A program made the position numbers and the translations under genes. From positions 62,001 to 126,000 of the forward strand of contig NZ_JBDOIO010000003.1 in the NCBI RefSeq assembly GCF_039831995.1: DNA of 64,000 nucleotides, read 5' to 3'. Below the pieces are notes generated by a model. The model ran no database searches, was not told the origin of the DNA, and saw only the letters and a program-made list of their open reading frames with translations. This DNA is from Paenibacillus pabuli. Lineage in GTDB: Bacteria; Bacillota; Bacilli; Paenibacillales; Paenibacillaceae. This document shows positions 36,655-45,292 of the stretch, one piece after another; position 1 is the stretch's first letter; every line of letters starts with the position of its first letter.

Positions 36655-36993
36655 ATGCATGTTTTCTTGGATGATTACCGGGCATGTCCTAAAGGATTTG
36701 TTCTGGCTACCAATGCTGAAGAATGTCTGATGCTGCTCAGGGAAGGCGATGTGGATATCCTGTCCCTGGATTATGAATTGGGGCCGGATTCGCCAAATGG
36801 TGGAGAGGTAGCTGCTGCCATTGTACGGGAAGGGCTTTTTCCGCGCGAAATTTATTTACACACATCCAGCATGTACGGCAAACGTCAAATGTACGAAATG
36901 TTGTATACCAATAAACCTGACACTGTAAAGGTACACAACGGTCCGATGACAGGTGAGGTTATGCTTCGAGTTGCTGCAGGAGAGCATAGCTAA
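36655..36993 (+). CDS. Stand-alone receiver-like domain (cyclic-phosphate processing type)
   Basis: A 112-residue single-domain protein with a receiver-like fold: VFLDDYRACP at strand 1 with acidic pair, DILSLDYELG at strand 3 where the Asp matches the phosphoacceptor, YLHTSS at strand 4, and the last part TVKVHNGPM. It resembles the 'cyclic-phosphate processing receiver domain' group predicted to act in RNA-repair-like settings rather than in ordinary two-component signalling. No kinase is near. It overlaps the next gene by one base (TAATG). Confidence 0.72.
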   Translation: MHVFLDDYRACPKGFVLATNAEECLMLLREGDVDILSLDYELGPDSPNGGEVAAAIVREGLFPREIYLHTSSMYGKRQMYEMLYTNKPDTVKVHNGPMTGEVMLRVAAGEHS

Positions 36994-37310
36994 TGAAGCC
37001 CATTCATTCCAAGCTTTTGATGCGCGGTGTGTGGGAAGGCATTCCTCAGGCTGTATTTGTCTATACCCCTTTATGCGGTACATGTGCGGCAGCAAGAAGA
37101 ATGCTGGAAATTGCAGAGCATTTGCTGCCTGAGAACACATTGTTTGAAATGAACATCCATGACATTCCGGATCTTGTGCAGCAATTTCAAATTTCAAGTG
37201 TACCTGCAGTGATGTTGTTTGATGGAGAGCAGGATGTACCTAAAATAATATATCGGATGTCCTCGGTGGAGCACCTGCTAAATGAAATTCGAAAGGTGGT
37301 CCTAAAATGA
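36993..37310 (+). CDS. Thioredoxin-like protein
   Basis: A 105-residue thioredoxin fold with active site CGTC (FVYTPLCGTCAAARRML) and the cis-proline segment SSVPAVMLF. Both cysteines are present, so disulfide exchange is likely. The size and CGTC site recall YusE/YtpP-type small thioredoxins of Bacilli. No signal peptide, so cytosolic. It starts on the last base of the previous stop codon and overlaps the ABC ATPase gene by four bases (ATGA). Confidence 0.88.
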   Translation: MKPIHSKLLMRGVWEGIPQAVFVYTPLCGTCAAARRMLEIAEHLLPENTLFEMNIHDIPDLVQQFQISSVPAVMLFDGEQDVPKIIYRMSSVEHLLNEIRKVVLK

Positions 37311-38086
37311 GGATTATTTCGATGGAGCAAGTTTCTCTCCGCCGTGAGGACAATCAGATCCTGGATGACGTTCATCTGCATATTGAGCAAGGTGAGCATT
37401 GGGTTATTCTGGGACGAAATGGTTCAGGCAAAACAACGCTGCTGGAAATGATGAACGGATATATGTTTCCCAGTCAAGGGCGTATTGAGGTACTGGGGAA
37501 CTTATATGGGCAATGTGACGTTCGTGAAGTCAGAAAAGAGATTGGTTATATCAGTCAAACGCTGATGGAGAAACTGACGCTGCGAGATCCGGTATGGGAG
37601 GTCGTCGCGACAGGTGCATTTGCCTTTTTGCGCTTTTATCAGACCATTCCCGATGAAGTGAAGACCAAAGCCATGAATCTTCTTAATGATATGGGATTCG
37701 CTAAACTGGCTAACCACCCGCTGGGTACACTTTCCCAGGGCGAAAGAAAAAAAGTCATGCTGGCACGTTCTTTGATGGCGGATCCCAAGTTATTAATCAT
37801 GGACGAGCCGTGCGCTGGACTTGATCTGTACGAACGGGAAAAAATGTTGGCTGAAATCGATCGACTACGTCAGCGTAATGTAACGGTAGTATATGTAACG
37901 CATCATGTGGAAGAGATCGTGCCTTTATTTACACATGTAGCGTTGACTCGCGAAGGTCGTATTGCCGCAGCGGGAACCAAACATGAAGTTTTAACACAAG
38001 ATACAATTAAGCATACGTACGATATTCCGGTCGATATTCAGTGGGATCATGATCGGCCGTGGATTCGCGTACGTTCTGGAGGGTAA
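37307..38086 (+). CDS. ABC transporter ATPase (YlmA-like), without a permease
   Basis: A 259-residue ATP-binding subunit: Walker A GRNGSGKTT (near 37), Q-loop YISQTL, signature LSQGERKKVML, Walker B LLIMDEPCAGLD, switch VTHHVEE. It resembles B. subtilis YlmA-type ATPases, for which no transmembrane partner is known; none is encoded nearby here. Packed between a thioredoxin and a methyltransferase gene, it could act as a soluble ATPase or pair with a permease elsewhere. Confidence 0.87.
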   Translation: MRIISMEQVSLRREDNQILDDVHLHIEQGEHWVILGRNGSGKTTLLEMMNGYMFPSQGRIEVLGNLYGQCDVREVRKEIGYISQTLMEKLTLRDPVWEVVATGAFAFLRFYQTIPDEVKTKAMNLLNDMGFAKLANHPLGTLSQGERKKVMLARSLMADPKLLIMDEPCAGLDLYEREKMLAEIDRLRQRNVTVVYVTHHVEEIVPLFTHVALTREGRIAAAGTKHEVLTQDTIKHTYDIPVDIQWDHDRPWIRVRSGG

Positions 38087-38092
38087 CACAAT

Positions 38093-39142
38093 TTGAGTAC
38101 ACAGTCATCTTGGGGGGAAGGGAATTTCTCCCGTTTTATCTGCACAGCCAATCATGGCTTTGCACCTTATGCTCAGGAAGAACTGCGCCGTACATTCGGT
38201 GCTGTGAAGAGCACGGTACTCGTACCGGGTGAAATTCTTCTCGCCGGCTTGCCGGTGGCGGAGGAAGAGGTATCAATCAAACTCCTCGAGGAAAATCCAA
38301 CGTTTCTGCGTCACATTCAGCCTGTTCAGTTTCAGGAAAACACGGAAGATTCTGATCAGGCCCTGGAGAAACTGATTGCCTATATTACAAACCATACCGA
38401 GTTGACCGGAACCAAAGTGGCACTACAGGTCCGGAAAACAGAAGGCTCGTTTTGGCTGGAAAATGCTGCTTCATTGAAGCAGGTATTGACCGAAAAGCTG
38501 GATACTTTGGGCTGTGAATGGGTAGTTCGCGATGCCGACCATGTCATTTCTGTGTTTGCGGCAGATGAAGTATTATACGCTGGTATTTCACGACCTGAAC
38601 AGAACCTTTCCGACTGGAGCGGGGGTGCTGTACGTTTTCAAAAAGAGGAAGGTCAGATCTCGCGAGCCAAATTCAAGTTGCTTGAGGCTGAGCAGACATT
38701 TGGCATTGATTTCGCGTCGTTCCACAAAGCGCTGGATATTGGTGCCGCTCCAGGTGGTTGGACTTCGTTTCTGCTTGAACGCGGTCTTGAAGTCACTGCA
38801 GTGGACCCAGCCAAAATGGATGCCACACTTCTGCAATCGCCCAAACTTACGTTTTTGAAAAAGAATGCAGGTGATGTCCGGTTCCGTGAGGGTGAATTTG
38901 ACCTGCTTGTCTGTGATATGAGCTGGAGTCCAAAACTGATGAGCCGACTCGTTTCGGACTTGTTATACAGCCTTCAATCCGGTGGAACAGCGGTTGTTAC
39001 GGTAAAACTGCTTCATAAGAAACCGTTGGCACTGATCAAGGAAGTCATTGATACGTTTGAGCGTTCACGAATGCAGATTCAACGGTCCAAACAATTGTTC
39101 CACAATCGCGAGGAAATAACACTTTATATGATTAAATATTAA
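38093..39142 (+). CDS. FtsJ/RlmM-like RNA 2'-O-methyltransferase
   Basis: A 349-residue protein with an N-terminal part like a THUMP-type RNA-binding region and a C-terminal RrmJ/FtsJ methyltransferase domain. SAM loop: LDIGAAPGGWTSFLLERG (near 215). The K-D-K-E tetrad of 2'-O-ribose methyltransferases is visible: Lys in SRAKFKLLEA, Asp in VCDMSWSP, Lys in VVTVKLL, Glu in REEITLY. It is close in layout to RlmM, which modifies C2498 of 23S rRNA. TTG start at 38093, 9 bases after GGAGGG. Last gene of the operon. Confidence 0.85.
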   Translation: MSTQSSWGEGNFSRFICTANHGFAPYAQEELRRTFGAVKSTVLVPGEILLAGLPVAEEEVSIKLLEENPTFLRHIQPVQFQENTEDSDQALEKLIAYITNHTELTGTKVALQVRKTEGSFWLENAASLKQVLTEKLDTLGCEWVVRDADHVISVFAADEVLYAGISRPEQNLSDWSGGAVRFQKEEGQISRAKFKLLEAEQTFGIDFASFHKALDIGAAPGGWTSFLLERGLEVTAVDPAKMDATLLQSPKLTFLKKNAGDVRFREGEFDLLVCDMSWSPKLMSRLVSDLLYSLQSGGTAVVTVKLLHKKPLALIKEVIDTFERSRMQIQRSKQLFHNREEITLYMIKY

Positions 39143-39168
39143 GCTAGTAAAGTTTTTAAATTTACTGC

Positions 39169-39198
39169 TTTACAATATCTTGTAGCGTATACTATAAT
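39169..39198 (+). promoter_or_regulatory. Sigma-A promoter before the Tad-like operon leader
   Basis: TTTACA (39169-39174), 18-base spacer, TATAAT (39193-39198). Transcription would begin near 39205, just before a large hairpin. Confidence 0.65.
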
Positions 39199-39225
39199 GA
39201 TACCAATATTAACCATAACCATTCC

Positions 39226-39298
39226 AAGGGAAAGCATCCCGAGGTGGACAAGTCCGGATAACCGGTCTGTTCCGCTTCGGTAAGCTTTCCCTTTTTTG
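39226..39298 (+). terminator. Large terminator-like hairpin: operon end, attenuator or small RNA
   Basis: AAGGGAAAGC (39226-39235) pairs with GCTTTCCCTT (39284-39293) and runs into a T tract. The interior also folds: GAGGTGGACA (39241-39250) with TGTTCCGCTTC, and CCGG-ATAA-CCGG at the tip. It can end readthrough from the methyltransferase operon, but since a promoter lies just upstream, it could also give a roughly 90-base RNA or attenuate the downstream kinase operon. Confidence 0.75.
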
Positions 39299-39321
39299 TT
39301 ATGCAGAAAGGAGGAATATAA

Positions 39322-40797
39322 ATGAGACATCCGGCGAGGCTGGAACGCGGAAGCCTGCTGGGAGGACGATATCGGATCGAGTCCGTACTGGGTTCAGGTG
39401 GGATGAGTCACGTATATAAGGCAGAAGATATGAAGTTGCCAGGTAAGACTTGGGCCATCAAAGAAAGTGTTGCTACGATACCTTACGAAGCAAGTATGGA
39501 GACGGAAGCTGCTCTTCTGACATCACTCAGACACCCAAGATTACCGCTGATTGTTGATTTTTTTGTACCGGATGAAGAGGGGTATACGTATCTGGTAATG
39601 GAATACATTGAGGGTCAGACACTGAGCGATTATCACAAGCAATGTCGCGGAAAGATCCCACTCGAACATATGACAGATTTTGTACTCCAATTACTCGATG
39701 TGCTCAGTTATTTGCATGGTCTGAATCCGGCAGTGATCTATCGGGATCTGAAGCCATCCAACATCATGGTAACCCCAGACCATGAAGTCAGGTTGATAGA
39801 CTTTGGAATTGCTCGCAGCTTCAAAGCTCAGCATACAGAGGATACGGTAAAACTGGGTACGGCAGGGTTTGCTGCCCCAGAACAATACGGTACCGGACAA
39901 ACGGATGCCAGATCGGATTTGTATGGGCTTGGAGCCTTGCTGCTGTACCTCATGACTGGTGGTACGTATACGGAATGGATCCAAGGCGTTGAAAGCTCCA
40001 TACGCAGTGATGTTCCGCGCACCTACATTCCGGTTGTAAGGCGATTATTGAGACAGAATCCCGAGGAACGTTTTCAATCTGCCGACGAAGTCCGCAAAGA
40101 ACTGCTTCGAAGACCTGGAATTACGGAGAGTAATGAACCGACAACATTGACAATCAGCGGCGGGACTAGAGTTATCGCTCTGACAGGGGCATCTTCCGGT
40201 GTTGGGGTTACGCATACGGCCATAGCCATTAGCCATTACCTGGAGAGACAACAGTTTAAAGTGGCAGTCATTGAGATGTCGCCGCGTTCCCAATCGTTTG
40301 CAAGGATTCAGCAAGTTGCACAAGCCGGGAAGCCGTTATCTACAGGCAGACAGTTTGCAGTAGACGGAGTGCACTATTGGAAACAGTCCGGACGAGCAGA
40401 TATTTTGTCGCTGCTCGGAGGAAGCTATCAATTCATCGTTATGGATCTGGGCAGTAGTCAGGATCAGAACCGACTAGAGGAGTTTCTCAGAGCAGACCTG
40501 CCTATTGTTGTAGGGTCAGGCGCTGAGTGGAAACAGGCAGAGATCAATGCCTTTGTTCGTTCGCATTATCGTTATCCGAGGGACAAATGGATTTATTGTC
40601 TGCCGCTAGCAGCCACTGATGCAGTTCAGCGTGTACGTAGATCATTGAATACATCAAGTGTATATGGGCTTCCATTGCACATTGATCCTTTTGACAGGGA
40701 TCCGCAGACAGACAAGGTATTTGCGCACATTTTAAATCATTTGATCGGGCAGCTGCCCAAGAAGCGTTCGTTTTTTGCAAGAAGAAAAAATTCATGA
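39322..40797 (+). CDS. Ser/Thr protein kinase fused to a CpaE/MinD-like domain
   Basis: A 491-residue cytosolic fusion. Residues about 16-262 are a Hanks-type kinase: glycine loop GSGGMSHVYK (24-33), Lys47 in WAIKE, catalytic YRDLKPSN (140-147, Tyr in place of the usual His), DFG 160-162, APEQYG. Residues about 280-480 resemble a CpaE/MinD-type P-loop ATPase (VIALTGASSGVGVTHTAIAISHYLERQ), but the deviant Walker A has no lysine (SSGVGVTHT), so nucleotide hydrolysis is doubtful. Starts ATG 39322 behind AAAGGAGG. It heads a Tad-like operon and may phosphorylate pilus parts or localise the machine. Domain order is seen; the role is inference. Confidence 0.9.
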   Translation: MRHPARLERGSLLGGRYRIESVLGSGGMSHVYKAEDMKLPGKTWAIKESVATIPYEASMETEAALLTSLRHPRLPLIVDFFVPDEEGYTYLVMEYIEGQTLSDYHKQCRGKIPLEHMTDFVLQLLDVLSYLHGLNPAVIYRDLKPSNIMVTPDHEVRLIDFGIARSFKAQHTEDTVKLGTAGFAAPEQYGTGQTDARSDLYGLGALLLYLMTGGTYTEWIQGVESSIRSDVPRTYIPVVRRLLRQNPEERFQSADEVRKELLRRPGITESNEPTTLTISGGTRVIALTGASSGVGVTHTAIAISHYLERQQFKVAVIEMSPRSQSFARIQQVAQAGKPLSTGRQFAVDGVHYWKQSGRADILSLLGGSYQFIVMDLGSSQDQNRLEEFLRADLPIVVGSGAEWKQAEINAFVRSHYRYPRDKWIYCLPLAATDAVQRVRRSLNTSSVYGLPLHIDPFDRDPQTDKVFAHILNHLIGQLPKKRSFFARRKNS

Positions 40798-40827
40798 TTA
40801 GAGGAGCTTGTGAAAGGAGAGCCTTTT

Positions 40828-41844
40828 TTGTCCAAATTAAGAAAACAAAGCCGACAAATGATCTATGCCGGACTAACCGGTGCGGGTGCAGTAGGATTAT
40901 TGTTCGGGGGATATGTCATCTACAACGTATTTACAATGAATGACACCAAATCCAAAATGGAGGCCCAGTATGCTTCAGCTTATGAGCAAAAAGAGGCTGA
41001 GCTGCTGCAGCAATGGAACACGGGAGCACAGGGCTGGGTAACGGTGCGTGACATTGAAGCAGGAGAACCGATCTTGCCCGAGGATATTAAACTTATTGCA
41101 GTACCGGATGCTCAGGCACCACGTAATTTATGGTCCAGCACCAAACAGATGGAAGGCCAAGTAGCCAAAATAGAACTGAAAAAAGGAACAGCCATAACAA
41201 CCGAAATGGTGTACGAAGACACACCGGCTCCGCCGGATCTAAGAAATCGTGAACTGCAGGTCGTTTTATTACCCTCTTCACTTGCTCAAGGAGACAATAT
41301 TGACATTCGAATCCAATTTCCAACAGGTCAGGACTATATCCTTCTGTCCAAAAAGAAAGTAGAGCGCCTGAATGAAGCGACGTTGTGGATCACCATGACT
41401 GAGGAAGAAATCCTGTCGCTGTCCAGCGCAATTGTAGATGCCTATTTACATAAAGCTTCGATTTATGCACTAACGTATGTTGAGCCTCAGTTCCAGACAG
41501 CAGCAATCCCAACGTACCCTGCCAATAGTGAAGTGCTGAAACTGCTTGAAAGTGATCCGAATATCGTTCGCAGGGCAGAACAGGAGTTGTCGAGACAGGT
41601 ACGGAGTTCCCTTGAGAGCTCTCTGGCTGCTTCCATAACAGTGCCGTCTCAAAGTGTTGAGCAAGATGTTGCACAATCATCTGTATCCCATAACAGCAGA
41701 CCTCGATCTAACAATACTTCGAACGAAGTCATATGGAATGACGGATCAGGAAGCAATCAGCAAACGACAAATGGAAATAATGACTCCACTGAGTCCTCCG
41801 GATATACGGATGAACAGAAAAGTCTTTTGACCGGTGGGGAGTAG
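40828..41844 (+). CDS. CpaB/RcpC-like SAF-domain pilus assembly protein
   Basis: About 338 residues. A membrane span near the N-terminus (MIYAGLTGAGAVGLLFGGYVIYN in two parts) is followed by a SAF domain (VTVRDIEAGEPILPEDIKLIAVPDAQAPRNLW, then GQVAKIELKKGTAITTEMVYED), as in CpaB/RcpC, which binds peptidoglycan and guides Tad pili through the envelope. A Ser/Asn/Gln-rich C-terminus of about 60 residues follows. TTG at 40828 is preferred because AAAGGAGAG lies 7 bases upstream; GTG at 40810 has only GAGGAG 3 bases away. Confidence 0.8.
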   Translation: MSKLRKQSRQMIYAGLTGAGAVGLLFGGYVIYNVFTMNDTKSKMEAQYASAYEQKEAELLQQWNTGAQGWVTVRDIEAGEPILPEDIKLIAVPDAQAPRNLWSSTKQMEGQVAKIELKKGTAITTEMVYEDTPAPPDLRNRELQVVLLPSSLAQGDNIDIRIQFPTGQDYILLSKKKVERLNEATLWITMTEEEILSLSSAIVDAYLHKASIYALTYVEPQFQTAAIPTYPANSEVLKLLESDPNIVRRAEQELSRQVRSSLESSLAASITVPSQSVEQDVAQSSVSHNSRPRSNNTSNEVIWNDGSGSNQQTTNGNNDSTESSGYTDEQKSLLTGGE

Positions 41845-41917
41845 CTGACATATACCATTTAACAATTTAATTCAGATAACAACAAATTCATGCATTCAAG
41901 AAAGGAGTTGAGATCAC

Positions 41918-42631
41918 TTGCATATTTGGATTTTCGCCGGATTATGTGAGAAAAATGATCTGATGTTATATCTGTGCAAAATTTTAGCCACTTCAGGCAA
42001 GCGGGTTTTGCTGGTGGACGGAACTTTGCAACAAAAGTACGGGTATGGGGTTGGAGAAGAACACCATTCTCTGCGGATCACTGAATTCGAGGGTTTTGAT
42101 ATTGCCTGTCACTTTGTGACATCGGCTGCTGTTGAGAGTCATTTGGAGGCAAGTGGAGAAGGGTTGGAATCCTATGATTATGTCTTGTATGACATGGAAA
42201 CCTCTCATTTCGCCTCAAGGGAATTGTGGCTTACGGCCGATATTCGTGTCTGGGTAAGTGATTATGAACGTTACAATCTGGAACGAGGAAAAGGCTGGTT
42301 GAGGCGGCTTCTTGAAGAGCAGTCCTTGCCAACAGAGCTTTCATTTCAGCGCATTCTGATTAATGCAGTCGACTGCAAATTGGAGGAACGTTACCTGTGG
42401 GCTTATCTGGAGGGAAGTCCATTTGTTTGGACAGGTGAATCATTGATGCTTCCCTGGGATGAACTGACTGCTGCGGTAAAACTGGAAAATGAACATCATC
42501 GTCGGGTGCGGTTAGGGCCTTTATCACGGAGTTACAAAAAATCATTATGTCGATTGTTCGAGCAATTGACCGGATGGGAAAGTGTTTGGAGCCGCCGAGC
42601 AATAAAGGAAGCGGAAAGGATGAGAGCATGA
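41918..42631 (+). CDS. CpaE-like protein with degenerate P-loop (first copy)
   Basis: A 237-residue protein whose pattern (MHIWIFAGLCEKNDLMLYLCKILATSGKRVLLVDG in segments) matches the first strand, helix and second strand of CpaE/TadZ-type ATPases, with the loop lacking the Walker glycines and lysine. SYDYVLYDMET resembles the second conserved acidic strand. It is probably a scaffold rather than an ATPase. TTG start at 41918 follows AAAGGAG. Its stop overlaps the next ATG by four bases. Confidence 0.65.
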   Translation: MHIWIFAGLCEKNDLMLYLCKILATSGKRVLLVDGTLQQKYGYGVGEEHHSLRITEFEGFDIACHFVTSAAVESHLEASGEGLESYDYVLYDMETSHFASRELWLTADIRVWVSDYERYNLERGKGWLRRLLEEQSLPTELSFQRILINAVDCKLEERYLWAYLEGSPFVWTGESLMLPWDELTAAVKLENEHHRRVRLGPLSRSYKKSLCRLFEQLTGWESVWSRRAIKEAERMRA

Positions 42632-43458
42632 GCAACATTTTGTTTTGGAGTCCTTTTGCAGGCTCGGGCAGTACGTCCAGTGCAGTAATTAGCGCCTACG
42701 CCATGGCACTTCAATACAGGACCCGGATTTTATTAGTAAACACTGGCCCCGCCGGCAGTGGTATTGAAGCATCGCTTACAACTATGGAGTCAGGACATGC
42801 TGACTCTCTGTTCAGATTTGAAGAGGGTGGTTGGGATGCAGCAGAACGTTTACATATTAGCGGAAGCCTGAACAAGCATAATTTGAGAGATTACGCAAAG
42901 CCGCTTTTACAGGAAAGACTGGATTTATTGACCGGACGAATTAACCAGATGGAACGCACGCCAAAAGAACATGCAGAAACGTTGAAAGCACTGCTGAAAG
43001 TGGCGAATGAGTACTACGATATGGTTTTGCTGGATGTGGACCGGGAGGGGATGGATGCGGCCGTTCTCCTGGCTCAAGCTGACTATGTTGTCGTGAATTT
43101 AACACAAAATATGCGGGATCTGGAATTGTTTTTTGAACATATCAGACCGGAGAGTTTGAGTAACCAAAACATGCATGTTGTCATCAACAAGTATGATCCG
43201 CAAGCAAGGGCAACAGTTAACAACATTCGCCGGCGCTTCCGTTACAAAGGATCTGTATCCATTGTGCCTTATACAACCGCATTCCTGGATGCAGTGAACC
43301 GGCGGGATACAGCTACGTATCTGCAACTTGAAGGATTGAGTGATAGTAGAGATCTTCGAAAAGGGAGCATGGGCGCCAGTATGGCTGAACTTGCTCGCCT
43401 GATTATGGACGGTGCCGGTATGCGCACTGTTTTGAAAAGGCTGGAAAGGGGAGCCTGA
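42628..43458 (+). CDS. CpaE-like protein without Walker lysine (second copy)
   Basis: A 276-residue MinD/CpaE-fold protein: NILFWSPFAGSGSTSSAVISAYAMAL (loop GSGSTSS without a lysine), RILLVNTGP, MVLLDVDREGMDAAVLLAQADYVVVNLTQN (typical of MinD-like strand 4-5), and VVINKYDPQARAT resembling the base-recognition segment. The fold is convincing; catalytic capacity is doubtful. It may position the CpaF-like motor. The ATG at 42628 sits in an ATGA overlap; an open frame from 42547 reads through the previous gene. Confidence 0.72.
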   Translation: MSNILFWSPFAGSGSTSSAVISAYAMALQYRTRILLVNTGPAGSGIEASLTTMESGHADSLFRFEEGGWDAAERLHISGSLNKHNLRDYAKPLLQERLDLLTGRINQMERTPKEHAETLKALLKVANEYYDMVLLDVDREGMDAAVLLAQADYVVVNLTQNMRDLELFFEHIRPESLSNQNMHVVINKYDPQARATVNNIRRRFRYKGSVSIVPYTTAFLDAVNRRDTATYLQLEGLSDSRDLRKGSMGASMAELARLIMDGAGMRTVLKRLERGA

Positions 43459-43465
43459 ACCTCCA

Positions 43466-45292
43466 ATGCTCTGGAATACGATAGGGATCAGTTTCATTTT
43501 GATAGCGGTTTTGACATACATCTGGATCAAAACGAAAACATTCAATCGGCAAAAAATTGCAGGAACTCCTGAACGAGAGGCATTCACGATTGAAATGTTA
43601 ACTGAACAGGTGAAGAACTCGCTGCATGAATTAAGTCATAGTCAGCTTGCTGATATCGGTCTACATGAAGAAGAATATCGAAGAAGAATCAATCAGCGTG
43701 CCGAGATGAGAAAAGCACTAAAAGGCTGCGTCTCTGGCAGCATTAGTGACAAAACTTATGTAAAAAACCTGATCGGTGATTTGCTCACTCGAAATATAGG
43801 TCTGAACAAGACCAATGTGGATGAAGTCATCCTTTTTGCGGAGCCCGAGTTGTTATCCGTTCAAGATCAGTTTGAGATTGTCTTTTACCTCTACCGTCAG
43901 CAATTCGGCGTTGATGCCTTGTCACGATTAATTGACACGTACGATCTGGGCAGGCTCCGATTGGAGGATGGTGCTGAGGATGGCGGTGGATATTATATTT
44001 CCGAGGAAGATATCCGGTACGTATTTGAATGCGAATACCGTGAGCTTGGATTTAGAGAAAAAACGGATATTATCGTCCAGCGAATCTACCAGCATTACAA
44101 GGGCTTCTCGGTTGTAGATGAAATCAGAGACCAGCGAATTGACGGGGTTAGCGGGGGAGTTAGCGGTATGCTGGATGCCATGCAGGATATGGGAGTTCAG
44201 CACCCAGCTTCCTGGAATGATCTGTTGGAAGATGGCTTTGAGGATACACCAGTGGAGGTTCCGTTAAGTGGTATGGAAAGTGTTTGGATTTTCTACAAAG
44301 GGAAGTCGATCCATCTTTCATTTCTATCGTTCGGCAGTATCCGGGAACTGAAAAGGGTTTGTCAGAATATTTATAAATACAATTACCCTGGTCAGCTGTC
44401 GGAAGCGAATGGATATAAAGTCAACGAAATGAAGGATGGCTCTCGCGTAGTTGTGGTAAGGCCTCCTTTTGCAGAGTCATGGGCTTTTTTTGTCCGTAAA
44501 TTCGACATTCCCAATGCCTCGCTTGAGCAATTGATAACTGGAAAGAATGCGGAACTGCCAATCACGTTGTTGCAGTACCTCATGAAAGGAAGCCGCATTA
44601 CGGCTGTGACAGGTGCACAGGGATCGGGTAAAACGACGCTGCTGATGGCGATGGTCAAGCATATTTATGCCTCATACACCCTGCGTGTACAAGAGATGGC
44701 ATTTGAGCTGCAGCTGCGTCGAATCTACAGCCGTCGTAATATTTTGAGCTTTCGGGAGACGGAACATATTTCAGGTCAACAAGGACTGGATTTGCAGAAA
44801 AAAACGGATGGAACAGTCAATATACTTGGCGAGGTTGCAAGTGATGAGGTTGCTGCCTGGATGATTCAAATGTCGCAGGTTGCCAGTTTGTTCACCCTGT
44901 TTACCCATCATGCCAAGACGTTCCGTGATTTGGTATTCTCACTCCGAAATTCTTTGCTCAAAACAGGCATGTTTCAACATGAGCACATCGCCGAGGAACA
45001 GGTCGTCAGTGTCATCAATTTTGATGTTCATATGAAAAAGGATCCAGAAGGACGCAGGTACATCGAGCGAATTACAGAGTGCTTGCCCCGTGCCGATCAG
45101 GTGCACAGTGTAGAAGAACGTGCAGGATTTGCTTTTCGGAATGTGATCGAATTTAAGCAGGGCAAATATGTGGTGACCGCGCCCCTTTCCACAAGCAGCA
45201 TCATGGATATGCGGGACCATATGACTTTGCAGGATGCATCACAGTTTGAACAATTTATCGAGCAGTACTGGGGTGATATGCATGACAACTAA
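43466..45292 (+). CDS. CpaF/TadA-like secretion ATPase with membrane anchor
   Basis: A 608-residue type II/IV secretion ATPase, the only one in the operon with an intact Walker A: GAQGSGKTT (near 383). NILGEVASDEV and FTLFTHHAKTF correspond to the GEVR and GHAN motifs of CpaF but are altered (for example GEVASD for GEVRG). Residues about 4-20 form a transmembrane helix (LWNTIGISFILIAVLTYIW), which classical cytosolic CpaF lacks. The N-terminal 200 residues are otherwise unlike standard CpaF. It should power export or assembly of the pilin-like proteins encoded behind it. Confidence 0.8.
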   Translation: MLWNTIGISFILIAVLTYIWIKTKTFNRQKIAGTPEREAFTIEMLTEQVKNSLHELSHSQLADIGLHEEEYRRRINQRAEMRKALKGCVSGSISDKTYVKNLIGDLLTRNIGLNKTNVDEVILFAEPELLSVQDQFEIVFYLYRQQFGVDALSRLIDTYDLGRLRLEDGAEDGGGYYISEEDIRYVFECEYRELGFREKTDIIVQRIYQHYKGFSVVDEIRDQRIDGVSGGVSGMLDAMQDMGVQHPASWNDLLEDGFEDTPVEVPLSGMESVWIFYKGKSIHLSFLSFGSIRELKRVCQNIYKYNYPGQLSEANGYKVNEMKDGSRVVVVRPPFAESWAFFVRKFDIPNASLEQLITGKNAELPITLLQYLMKGSRITAVTGAQGSGKTTLLMAMVKHIYASYTLRVQEMAFELQLRRIYSRRNILSFRETEHISGQQGLDLQKKTDGTVNILGEVASDEVAAWMIQMSQVASLFTLFTHHAKTFRDLVFSLRNSLLKTGMFQHEHIAEEQVVSVINFDVHMKKDPEGRRYIERITECLPRADQVHSVEERAGFAFRNVIEFKQGKYVVTAPLSTSSIMDMRDHMTLQDASQFEQFIEQYWGDMHDN

